52,916 bases of DNA, taken from Fibrobacter succinogenes (lineage in GTDB: Bacteria > Fibrobacterota > Fibrobacteria > Fibrobacterales > Fibrobacteraceae). This document shows, one piece after another, positions 16,551 through 23,690 of this stretch (the first letter of the stretch is position 1; the number at the start of each line of letters is the position of its first letter). The position numbers were made by a program, and so were the translations under genes. Under the pieces are notes generated by a model. The model saw only the letters and a program-made list of their open reading frames with translations, was not told the origin of the DNA and made no database searches. The stretch covers positions 1 to 52,916 of the forward strand of contig CADCBQ010000018.1 of the NCBI GenBank assembly GCA_902799745.1, written 5' to 3'.

Positions 16551-16600
16551 TCATGCTGAACAACGTCACCCTGAATTCATTTCAGGGTTGGTTCAGCATC
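16551..16600. repeat. Palindromic intergenic repeat, copy 1 (nested stem-loop)
   Basis: ATGCTGAAC...GTTCAGCAT form the outer arms and ACCCTGAA...TTTCAGGGT the inner arms, making a nested hairpin. A close relative lies at 43905-43972. It abuts the start of the sigma-54-type regulator gene. Confidence 0.75.
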
Positions 16601-16629
16601 TGCATTCTCGTGTCTGAACCTCTTATGCC

Positions 16630-16699
16630 ATTACAATAATGTAATAATATACACTAATTTTACAATATTGTAAAACATTTTGTTTTAAAACCTGTAAAA
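16630..16699. promoter_or_regulatory. Cluster of TTACA-N4-TGTAA palindromes between regulator and glnN
   Basis: Site 1 is ATTACA-ATAA-TGTAAT (16630-16645). Site 2 is the perfect TTTTACA-ATAT-TGTAAAA (16658-16675). A degenerate third copy, TTTTAAAACCTGTAAAA, lies at 16683-16699. They lie upstream of a possible glnN -7 element TAAATTGA (16741-16748) and between divergent genes, so they are good candidates for a regulator's operator sites. The regulator is not identified; I found no convincing -24/-12 sigma-54 promoter. Confidence 0.6.
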
Positions 16700-16783
16700 T
16701 TTGGGTGCCAACCCCCGTTTTTATTCCTAATTTCCTTCCATAAATTGAAAAACAGCCGCAAAACGGCATAAATGAGGTTCAAA

Positions 16784-18904
16784 ATGAGCGTAAGCTACCG
16801 CAAAAAGACCATCAACGAAATCGCAAAGGCCCCTACTGCGCCTGTTAAGCCGGCCGGACCGGTCAATGTCGATTTCTACGGCGAGGACGTGTTCAACATC
16901 GACGCCATGCGCGAATACCTGCCCAAGGATGTCTGCGAAAAGCTGATTGCAACCATTAACGAAGGCGCCGCCCTCGATCCGAGTATCGCAGGCGATGTGG
17001 CCCACGCCATGAAGAAGTGGGCGATGGACCGCGGTGCCACTCACTTTACGCACTGGTTCCAGCCGCTCACCGGTTCCACTGCCGAAAAGCATGACTCCTT
17101 CCTTGAACCCGATGGTTGCCGCGCCATTATGGCCTTTAGCGGCAAGAACTTGATTGTCGGCGAACCGGACGCATCGTCCTTCCCGAGTGGGGGACTCCGT
17201 TCTACGTTCGAAGCCCGCGGCTATACCGCCTGGGATCCGACGTCCCCGGCATTCCTCAAGCGCCACGGCAACGGTGCCACGCTCTGCATCCCGACGGCGT
17301 TCTGCAGCTACACCGGCGAAGCACTCGACAAGAAGACTCCGCTCCTGCGCAGTTTGCAAGCTCTTTCTAAATCGACCCGCCGCCTCATGACTTGCTTCAA
17401 GGCGGGCCCCAAGAAGACGACGGTCACGCTCGGTGCCGAACAGGAATACTTCCTGATTGACAAGCGCTTTTACCTGCAACGCCCGGACCTGTACCAGGCA
17501 GGCCGCACGCTGTTCGGTGCCGCTCCGGCAAAGCATCAGCAGATGGATGACCACTATTTCGGTAGTATTCCGGCTCGCATTCTGAACTTCATGAACGAAG
17601 TGGAAATCGAACTTTGGAAGCTCGGCATTCCGGCGAAGACCCGCCACAACGAAGTGGCGCCTGCCCAGTTCGAACTGGCCCCGATGTTCGAAGAAGTGAA
17701 CCTCGCTTGCGACCACAACATGCAAATCATGGAAGTGCTCCGCAACGTGGCCGACAAGAATGGCCTCGTCTGCTTGCTGCACGAAAAGCCTTTCGCTGGC
17801 GTGAACGGCTCCGGCAAGCATAACAACTGGTCCGTGTCTTACGGTAAGGGTAACTTGCTCAATCCGGGTAAGGACCCGCACCAGAACGCCGTGTTCCTCA
17901 CCACGCTCTGCGCTATCATTTACGCGGTCGATACTCACGCTGACTTGCTCCGCATGACGACTGCTGGCGCCGGCAACGACCATCGCCTCGGTGCAAACGA
18001 AGCTCCTCCGGCAATCGTTTCTATGTTCCTCGGCGACCAGCTCATGGACGTCATCGAACAAATTGAACAGGGCGTGCCCAAGTCCAGCAAGCAAGCTGGC
18101 GCACTCCGCATCGGCGCCGACATGCTCCCGGCTTTGCCGCGCGACGCCACCGACCGCAATAGAACTTCTCCGTTCGCCTTCACCGGCAACAAGTTCGAAT
18201 TCCGCGCTCCGGGCTCTAGCCAGAGTTGCTCCGAACCGAACGTGGTTTTGAACACCATCGTGGCCGAAGCGTTCGATATGATTTCTGAACAGCTCGAAAA
18301 GCTCGACGAAAAGAACTTCCACACGGGCCTGCAAAAGATTTTGCAGAAAATCGTGAAGGAACACAAGCGCGTCATCTTCAACGGTAACGGCTACACCGAT
18401 GAATGGGTTGCCGAAGCGGAGCGCCGCGGTCTCCCGAATATTCGCACCTCCGTGGAAGCCCTCAAGGCTCTCACCAAGGAAGAAAATATTCAGTTGTTCG
18501 AAAAGTATGGCGTCATGAACCGCCGCGAAATGGAATCCCGCTACGAAATCAACGTCGAAGATTTCCACAAGCGCATCCACATCGAAGGCGAAGTCTGCCG
18601 CGATATGGCCAAGAACATCATCTTGCCGAAGGTCGTTGAAGCTTACTCCAGCGCCCTTAAGACCAACGAAATGGCTCTCAACCAGGGGTTCCCCGGCGTC
18701 GATGCCTACGTGAAGTCTCTCGGCGAAGGCGTCAAGAACCTGAGTGCCGCCATCGCTACCATGGAAGAAAGCCTGAACGGCCTGCACGAAGGTATTCTCG
18801 ATGCGATGGCCGCTTTGCGCAAGGTTGTCGATGGCCTAGAAAAGGTCGTCCCCGACGAAATGTGGCCTCTGCCGAAGTATCGCGAGATGCTGTTTATTTA
18901 CTAG
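16784..18904 (+). CDS. glnN: Type III glutamine synthetase
   Basis: GSIII makes glutamine from glutamate, ammonia and ATP. The 706-residue length is typical of GSIII and far above GSI or GSII. Recognisable blocks include the N-terminal region with [16 protein letters not shown], the catalytic core [16 protein letters not shown] and [17 protein letters not shown], and [15 protein letters not shown]. The ATG at 16784 is chosen because GAGG stands six bases before it; the in-frame ATG at 16772 lacks one. In rumen anaerobes GSIII is a main ammonia-assimilating enzyme. Regulation is probably from the palindrome cluster upstream, possibly with the divergent AAA+ regulator. Confidence 0.96.
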   Translation: MSVSYRKKTINEIAKAPTAPVKPAGPVNVDFYGEDVFNIDAMREYLPKDVCEKLIATINEGAALDPSIAGDVAHAMKKWAMDRGATHFTHWFQPLTGSTAEKHDSFLEPDGCRAIMAFSGKNLIVGEPDASSFPSGGLRSTFEARGYTAWDPTSPAFLKRHGNGATLCIPTAFCSYTGEALDKKTPLLRSLQALSKSTRRLMTCFKAGPKKTTVTLGAEQEYFLIDKRFYLQRPDLYQAGRTLFGAAPAKHQQMDDHYFGSIPARILNFMNEVEIELWKLGIPAKTRHNEVAPAQFELAPMFEEVNLACDHNMQIMEVLRNVADKNGLVCLLHEKPFAGVNGSGKHNNWSVSYGKGNLLNPGKDPHQNAVFLTTLCAIIYAVDTHADLLRMTTAGAGNDHRLGANEAPPAIVSMFLGDQLMDVIEQIEQGVPKSSKQAGALRIGADMLPALPRDATDRNRTSPFAFTGNKFEFRAPGSSQSCSEPNVVLNTIVAEAFDMISEQLEKLDEKNFHTGLQKILQKIVKEHKRVIFNGNGYTDEWVAEAERRGLPNIRTSVEALKALTKEENIQLFEKYGVMNRREMESRYEINVEDFHKRIHIEGEVCRDMAKNIILPKVVEAYSSALKTNEMALNQGFPGVDAYVKSLGEGVKNLSAAIATMEESLNGLHEGILDAMAALRKVVDGLEKVVPDEMWPLPKYREMLFIY

Positions 18905-18907
18905 TAG

Positions 18908-18951
18908 TGTCATCCTGAGCGAGAGCCGTTAGGCTCGAAGTCGATGGATCT
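18908..18951. repeat. Dispersed intergenic repeat, copy 2
   Basis: TGTCATCCTGAGCG...GTCGATGGATCT, with an inner hairpin GAGCC-GTTA-GGCTC. It follows the glnN stop and precedes its terminator. See copies at 15433 and 33732. Confidence 0.75.
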
Positions 18952-18975
18952 CTAGTAGATAATCCTTGAATTTTT

Positions 18976-19001
18976 CCCTGCCTTCGGGCGGGGTTTTTTT
19001 T
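18976..19001 (+). terminator. Rho-independent terminator of glnN
   Basis: CCCTGCC pairs with GGCGGGG (one G-U) around a UUCG tetraloop, followed by eight Ts. This is a textbook strong terminator. Confidence 0.92.
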
Positions 19002-19012
19002 GTATCTGCAAA

Positions 19013-19044
19013 CGACGCTAATTGTCGCATGCTCAATCTATATT
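19013..19044 (+). promoter_or_regulatory. Shared island operator A plus -7 element, upstream of the Doc/Fic gene
   Basis: CGACGCTAATTGTCG (19013-19027) is followed by 11 bases and TATATT (19039-19044). The same 15-mer pattern CGACNNTAATTGTCG with the same 11-base spacing occurs before the AAA+ ATPase gene and, on the other strand, before the WYL regulator gene. It would sit just upstream of the -7 element, where a repressor could block RNA polymerase. Confidence 0.7.
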
Positions 19045-19072
19045 CGTGATGTTCCCCTAAAAGGAGTACATC

Positions 19073-19606
19073 ATGAACAGATTGGAAAAACTTGAAATAT
19101 CGAATGTCATCGGTGACTTTCGTGCGGCCCTCGAAACCTTGGACCGCTACGATCACCAGCAACTAGAATTTCCGAAGACAGGTGTCGACTATAGTGAAAC
19201 GAATGGCCCCATTACCTATGAACTGGCGATGGAAGCGATTGGTGTACTCAAGGAAAATTTTCGTGACAGCGGAATCTTCGGTGTCGAAAAGGATGCTTCT
19301 TTCAAGAGTTCACTCGGACAAATTTACCAGACCTTCGACGGCAAGGAACTTTATCCGACCGTGCAGATGAAGGCTGCAACGCTCCTGTATCTGCTTGTCA
19401 AGAACCATTCCTTTGTCGATGGCAACAAACGCATAGCTGCGTTCATTTTCTTGTGGTATATGTCGCGCAACGATATCCTTTATCGAGTGGACGGCTCCAA
19501 AATCGTAAGCGATGGTGCCCTAGTCGCACTCACGCTGCTCATTGCCGAAAGCAAACCCGAAGAACGTGAAACCATGACCAAACTCATAGTGAACTTGATT
19601 ATGTAG
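19073..19606 (+). CDS. Doc/Fic-domain protein
   Basis: The 177-residue protein contains a Fic/Doc fold with the core motif HSFVDGNKRIAAF (histidine 112). The lysine after GN (GNKR rather than GNGR) is the Doc-type form; Doc enzymes transfer phosphate to EF-Tu, whereas classical Fic proteins transfer AMP. The N-terminal 45 residues resemble the segment before the Fic domain in RhuM-type proteins. AAGGAG lies 9 bases before the ATG. No Phd-like antitoxin is next to it; instead a FISUMP protein starts 9 bases after its stop. The promoter carries the island operator shared with the WYL regulator. The chemistry performed is inferred, not shown. Confidence 0.85.
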   Translation: MNRLEKLEISNVIGDFRAALETLDRYDHQQLEFPKTGVDYSETNGPITYELAMEAIGVLKENFRDSGIFGVEKDASFKSSLGQIYQTFDGKELYPTVQMKAATLLYLLVKNHSFVDGNKRIAAFIFLWYMSRNDILYRVDGSKIVSDGALVALTLLIAESKPEERETMTKLIVNLIM

Positions 19607-19615
19607 GAGGCTTTT

Positions 19616-20245
19616 ATGAAAGACTCATACTTTACGGACCCGCGAGACGGTGAAACCTACCGCACCGTGAAAATCGGAAATCGGATTTGGTTCGCCGAAA
19701 ACTTGCGGCATAAATGCGAAGGTGCGCAGGCGTATGCCGGCGGCATGGGGTATTTGTGCTTGAATGGCGAAACGCCGCCTTACGATTGGAACTGCGACCC
19801 AAATGTGAAGAAATATGGCTTGTGCTACTACTGGAAATTTGCAGAAGCCGCAGTCCCCAAAGGTTGGCGCTTGCCGAACAATGACGATTGGCGAGACTTG
19901 TTTAATGCAGTTGGCGCAAAATGTGAAATGGGCGAGCATGGTGCCGAAACTTACCTTGGGGCGGCTCTTGCGTTAAAGTCCAAAGACGATTGGGAAGAAG
20001 ACGAACTGTTCCCTGTTGGCAAAAGTGCTGATGCATTCAACTTTACGGCGTATCCGGCGGGTTGCATGGAAGAATTCGGTTTTTGCGGAGCTCGTGGCAG
20101 ACACACGCGATTCTGGAGTTCCGTCGGGCAAAACAAGTGGGCATACCGCGTTCGCCTAGACAATTGTTACGACGATGCCGTTCTCGACCGTTTTTGGAAC
20201 GATTTTTCCTGCGCGAATTCAATCCGCTGCGTGAAGGATTGCTGA
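19616..20245 (+). CDS. FISUMP-domain protein without signal peptide
   Basis: The 209 residues are almost entirely one Fibrobacter major paralogous (FISUMP, TIGR02145) domain: DPRDGETYRTVKIGNRIWFAENL at the start, WRLPNNDDWRDLF in the middle, FWSS and a final SIRCVKDC. Most such proteins are secreted or lipid-anchored, but this one has no signal peptide and starts directly with the domain. AGGAGG is 6 bases before the ATG. It is coupled to the Doc/Fic gene (9-base gap) and presumably shares its promoter. FISUMP domains have no established function; a role as partner or target recogniser of the Doc/Fic protein is possible but speculative. Confidence 0.85.
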   Translation: MKDSYFTDPRDGETYRTVKIGNRIWFAENLRHKCEGAQAYAGGMGYLCLNGETPPYDWNCDPNVKKYGLCYYWKFAEAAVPKGWRLPNNDDWRDLFNAVGAKCEMGEHGAETYLGAALALKSKDDWEEDELFPVGKSADAFNFTAYPAGCMEEFGFCGARGRHTRFWSSVGQNKWAYRVRLDNCYDDAVLDRFWNDFSCANSIRCVKDC

Positions 20246-20255
20246 AAAGGAGCAT

Positions 20256-20270
20256 GTTCCAAGTTGGAAC
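20256..20270. promoter_or_regulatory. Perfect 15-bp palindrome GTTCCAAGTTGGAAC
   Basis: GTTCCAA-G-TTGGAAC lies 11 bases after the FISUMP stop and about 100 bases before the DUF1232 gene. Its one-base centre argues against an RNA hairpin and for a protein binding site. A TATATTTC -7 candidate for the next gene is at 20343-20350. Confidence 0.35.
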
Positions 20271-20372
20271 GTCCAAAATAACGTTTTTTGAGGGAAAACT
20301 ATAGTTTTTGTGGAGATTTGTGCTCTTTTGTAGAAAATAGGATATATTTCTTTTTAAAGAAGAAGGAAAAAT

Positions 20373-20702
20373 ATGGATAAAGAACCCGAAGTTTTGGATA
20401 TGAACGGCGCATCCCCTTTGCAAAAGGGACTCGCCGTTTTTTTGATGATTATGTCGCTTTTGTACACCGTGTCGCCCATCGACTTGGCGCCCGACGCAAT
20501 TCCCGTAGTTGGTTGGCTCGATGATGTTGGATTCCTTGTGACCGCAACCATGAATGCGGTTCAGCAGTTCACAAAGGACCAGAATAGTGCCATGGTGAAA
20601 ATCCTGAAATACGCCAAATGGTTTATGGTCATCGCCGTCGTAATCGCCGCGCTGTTGCTCGGCGGTTTGATCGCTGCAATCGTGGCACTGATTGTGAAAT
20701 AG
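20373..20702 (+). CDS. DUF1232 (YkvA-type) small membrane protein
   Basis: This 109-residue protein contains the DUF1232 signature VSPIDLAPDAIPVVGWLDDVGFL (about residues 30-52). An N-terminal hydrophobic helix precedes it and a strong membrane helix follows at the C-terminus (WFMVIAVVIAALLLGGLIAAIVALIV). The function of DUF1232 is unknown; it often occurs in small inner-membrane proteins. AGAAGGAAAA precedes the ATG. It heads a run with two more genes on the same strand (14- and 40-base gaps), ending with the DUF262 protein. Confidence 0.85.
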   Translation: MDKEPEVLDMNGASPLQKGLAVFLMIMSLLYTVSPIDLAPDAIPVVGWLDDVGFLVTATMNAVQQFTKDQNSAMVKILKYAKWFMVIAVVIAALLLGGLIAAIVALIVK

Positions 20703-20716
20703 ATTAAAGGTGGCGT

Positions 20717-21349
20717 ATGAAGGATGATAAACTTTCGGGGAAGCTTGTCTCTATATTGCAAACTTTGCTGGATGGAACGGGGGTCCTGTTGCATAAGTTG
20801 TCCGACTACGCAAAACCGGAACTTCTTGAACTGTTACTCTCGCAGTTCAAGAAAACCATCGTAAAGGCTGTGGTGAAATTGATTTTTTGCGTGATTGCTG
20901 TATGTATGGCAGTCTTTACGCCTTTTGGTGAGCGATGTTCACTATGGCTATCTTCACTTCTGTTTATTGGAATGTTATTATGGTCGATTATTGAATCTAT
21001 TTCATATTGTATGCTTCCGGTAAAAATTATGCAAGAACGGAGTATGCAGATTGGAATAATTGAATTTGTTAAATGGAAATTCCCTAAAGTGGCGATAGGA
21101 TCAAAAGTGTATGAGCTTGCACGTGTTTATGGGCCTCGTTATTCCGCTCAATTTCGAAACTTGCCCTCGTCAAACGAAATTTTATGGGATTTTATTATTT
21201 ATTTGGCGACGAATTCCGTTACTTTCGCCTCAATATTTTCAATATACATTATATTAGTTTACTGGATATTTAAACCTATTATTCTCGTAAAATTTGCTGG
21301 ATTGACGACAATGCAGATTTACCTTTTCCCGATAAGGCAATTCTTATAA
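20717..21349 (+). CDS. Predicted membrane protein, unknown family
   Basis: The 210-residue protein has an amphipathic N-terminus (about 1-45), two close membrane helices (about 50-100: KLIFCVIAVCMAVFTPFG and LWLSSLLFIGMLLWSIIESI), a middle soluble segment, and another membrane region near the C-terminus (ASIFSIYIILVYWIFKPIILV). I recognise no family. The base composition becomes markedly AT-rich from about 20.85 kb, continuing into the next gene, unlike the core genes of this window, suggesting acquired DNA. It is preceded by AAAGGTGG and lies in one unit with the DUF1232 gene and the DUF262 gene. Confidence 0.6.
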   Translation: MKDDKLSGKLVSILQTLLDGTGVLLHKLSDYAKPELLELLLSQFKKTIVKAVVKLIFCVIAVCMAVFTPFGERCSLWLSSLLFIGMLLWSIIESISYCMLPVKIMQERSMQIGIIEFVKWKFPKVAIGSKVYELARVYGPRYSAQFRNLPSSNEILWDFIIYLATNSVTFASIFSIYIILVYWIFKPIILVKFAGLTTMQIYLFPIRQFL

Positions 21350-21389
21350 AAGGGTGATGAAAAAAACGAAATTAACAGGAGAAAAAATA

Positions 21390-23591
21390 ATGACAGTTTG
21401 GAAAGTTGGTTGCCGTTGGAGCAAAAATGGGAAAGCCAGTTCTAAAATCATTTCTGTTTTTAGGCGTAATGGATTAATTTTTGTTGGAGAACAGCAAGAC
21501 GAATTTAAGAAAATAAGGAAAGGGGACTTAATCGCCATAGCCGATGGTTATAAGGTTGTCTCTGTTGCTAAGGCGACTTGTAATGCTGTATTTTTAAAGG
21601 ATCTCAATCCGACAATCCGAATACGCGACAATGAATGGAATATTTTCGATAAGGATTGGGCTCTTGAATATGCTATTGGTGTAACAGCAAAGATATTTGA
21701 TCTTCAGGAACCGAATGAATCGTTAAATGAAACATCTGATAATCAACATATTTTGTACAAAAAGCGAGGATCCTGTTGTAGGGCAATTCAAATAGCAGAC
21801 AAAGTCGAGAATCTATACGAAATGTGCGCAACATCTTCTGAACAATTTGATATTGATTGTAAAAGGTGCTCCCTGAAAGATTTGCTTGATTCAAAGACTC
21901 ATTATGTAATCCCTGTTTATCAGCGTGAATATTCTTGGGGTGAACCGCAGATTACCAAGTTCGTGCGGGATTTGTTGCTTGGTTTTTGTGGTGTTTCTGG
22001 TTTTGACGAAGATGAGAATGGTAAGAAGAAACTTCTACCAAAAGATAATCCTGCTCCGATGTTTATTGGGACGATGCAGTTGTCTTGTCGTAAGTATATA
22101 ACAAAGAATGAGCATGAACAAGATGTGATTGATGGGCAACAGCGTTTTAGTACTCTTTTGTGCTTGTTGAAATATTTATCGTTTTACTGTAATATTTCAG
22201 ACATCCATATCAATGATGTGCTCGAATCTAGAGTGAATAAAGGTAAGGAAGATGAATTTTTAAATGAAGCAATGTCTTTTGATTCTTTAGAGATTTTGAA
22301 TAATGATTGTTTTAGTAACAAATATTTAGAAAATATTAAGCTAATTAAAGAAATATTTGATGAATTAAATTTCCCATTCGAATGCTATGCGGATTTGCTG
22401 AAATATGTTAAGGATAATATTTGGTTTGTTGTAATAACTACAAAGGCAGGTATTTCTAAAACATTGGAAATTTTCAATACGATAAATACCGCTGGTCTTG
22501 ACTTGAATGGTGGTGATTTATTTAAGGTGAGATTGTATGAATACCTTAAAGACAAAAGAGGAGAAGATCAATTTGATTGCATAGATAGTTTATACAATCA
22601 GGTAAAAGAGTCAAATCTAGAATGGCGAATTAATCATAATTTCGACTTAGTGAATGTCGACATGGTTCGTGATGTCTATAAAACATATTTGATTACTAAG
22701 TTTGATTTGCCCAAATCTATGTGCGAATGGGGGACCGACCATTTTTTTGATACGCTATTTGATGTTTGCCTAGATGTTGCTCCACATCAGGAATTAAACA
22801 CCAATAAGGCGCACGAGGTTGTTCTTTGTTTAGAGGATTTGCAAAAAGTTAAAGATTCCATTATTCGTTGGAATAAAAGAAATGTTAATTCGCAAGAAAA
22901 GATGATCTCTGACTTGTTGATTGGCAAATCGCGGTATGGAAGATATTGGCAATACCCTATTCTCTATTTGCTGTTTATGGATGAAAAGAATGTAGAGAAA
23001 GTCTATGAAACTTGGCAGTTACTCGCAAAGATATTCTTTGCGTATAGCATTGGTTTCGCAAAGATTGTAAATGAAGGAAAATCTTTTATGTATGGTGTTT
23101 ACAAAAAAATGTGTAATAAAGATGTTGTTGCTATTGATGAAATGTTGAAGGAAAAAAGAATTCAATTACAGTGGTGTTTAGAAACAGAATTAGAAGGTGA
23201 TATCACTGGCAACCGAAAAAAGAAAGATTTAATCTGCATTGTATCAGCGTTTCTCAAGGAACCCCAAATAGTTGATGGACTTGGTATAGAACAATTGAGA
23301 AATCGGCTTTCGTGGGGCTTTGATGTGGAACATATCCATGCTACAGGAGATGGATCTGTAAATGTAGATGGAGTCCTTCAAAACAGCATTGGTAATTTAA
23401 TGCTGTTGGAGTCTAGTATTAACCGTTCTATAAAAGATAAACCTTTTAAAGAAAAAGTAGAATGGTACAGCAAAAGTGGGTATGCCGTTGCACGACAAAT
23501 GGCGGAAATGAAATGTTGGGAAACTCAACAAATTCAGGAACGTTTAAAAGTGGAGAAAAAGGCAATATTAGATTTTTACAATCAAATTTGA
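21390..23591 (+). CDS. DUF262-DUF1524 protein (GmrSD-like) with N-terminal PUA/EVE-like domain
   Basis: With the ATG at 21390 (AGGAGA seven bases before it, better than GTG at 21354) the protein has 733 residues. The DUF262 part shows VYQREYSW near 176, FIGTM, VIDGQQRFSTLL near 247 and the FNTINTAGLDLNGGDLFK block near 366. The C-terminus has DVEHIHATG near 645 and NSIGNLMLLESSINRSIKDKPF, the DUF1524 HNH-type nuclease pattern. This pair matches GmrS-GmrD type IV restriction enzymes, which cut modified phage DNA after nucleotide hydrolysis. The first 70 residues (WKVGCRWSKNGK, FVGEQQDEF, KGDLIAIADGYKV) look like a small beta-barrel, possibly a PUA/EVE-type modified-base reader; that is inference. 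Strongly AT-rich, suggesting transfer. Confidence 0.85.
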   Translation: MTVWKVGCRWSKNGKASSKIISVFRRNGLIFVGEQQDEFKKIRKGDLIAIADGYKVVSVAKATCNAVFLKDLNPTIRIRDNEWNIFDKDWALEYAIGVTAKIFDLQEPNESLNETSDNQHILYKKRGSCCRAIQIADKVENLYEMCATSSEQFDIDCKRCSLKDLLDSKTHYVIPVYQREYSWGEPQITKFVRDLLLGFCGVSGFDEDENGKKKLLPKDNPAPMFIGTMQLSCRKYITKNEHEQDVIDGQQRFSTLLCLLKYLSFYCNISDIHINDVLESRVNKGKEDEFLNEAMSFDSLEILNNDCFSNKYLENIKLIKEIFDELNFPFECYADLLKYVKDNIWFVVITTKAGISKTLEIFNTINTAGLDLNGGDLFKVRLYEYLKDKRGEDQFDCIDSLYNQVKESNLEWRINHNFDLVNVDMVRDVYKTYLITKFDLPKSMCEWGTDHFFDTLFDVCLDVAPHQELNTNKAHEVVLCLEDLQKVKDSIIRWNKRNVNSQEKMISDLLIGKSRYGRYWQYPILYLLFMDEKNVEKVYETWQLLAKIFFAYSIGFAKIVNEGKSFMYGVYKKMCNKDVVAIDEMLKEKRIQLQWCLETELEGDITGNRKKKDLICIVSAFLKEPQIVDGLGIEQLRNRLSWGFDVEHIHATGDGSVNVDGVLQNSIGNLMLLESSINRSIKDKPFKEKVEWYSKSGYAVARQMAEMKCWETQQIQERLKVEKKAILDFYNQI

Positions 23592-23632
23592 TAAATTTGG
23601 GTCTTGTAAATAATTTAAGCAGTCTCATTGCA

Positions 23633-23664
23633 CGACATTAATTGTCGTGCGCTTCTTTTATATT
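23633..23664 (+). promoter_or_regulatory. Shared island operator B plus -7 element, upstream of the AAA+ gene
   Basis: CGACATTAATTGTCG (23633-23647), inside the longer inverted repeat GCACGACA-N5-TGTCGTGC (23630-23650), is followed by 11 bases and TATATT (23659-23664). Sequence and spacing equal those of operators A and C. Confidence 0.75.
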
Positions 23665-23690
23665 GCGTAGTAGAAACAAGAGGTTTTGCT

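Noticed and set aside
16700..16783. Possible sigma-54 (-24/-12) promoter before glnN
   Set aside because: GGTGCCAACCCCCG is the closest match but lacks a proper TGGCAC-N5-TTGC pattern and spacing.
16727..18787. Long open frame (686 codons) on the minus strand opposite glnN
   Set aside because: It mirrors the plus-strand glutamine synthetase, which has clear motifs; the minus frame shows only composition-driven residues and no ribosome binding site.
23628..23690. N-terminal extension of the AAA+ gene to 23628
   Set aside because: It runs through operator B and the -7 element; ATG 23691 has a ribosome binding site.
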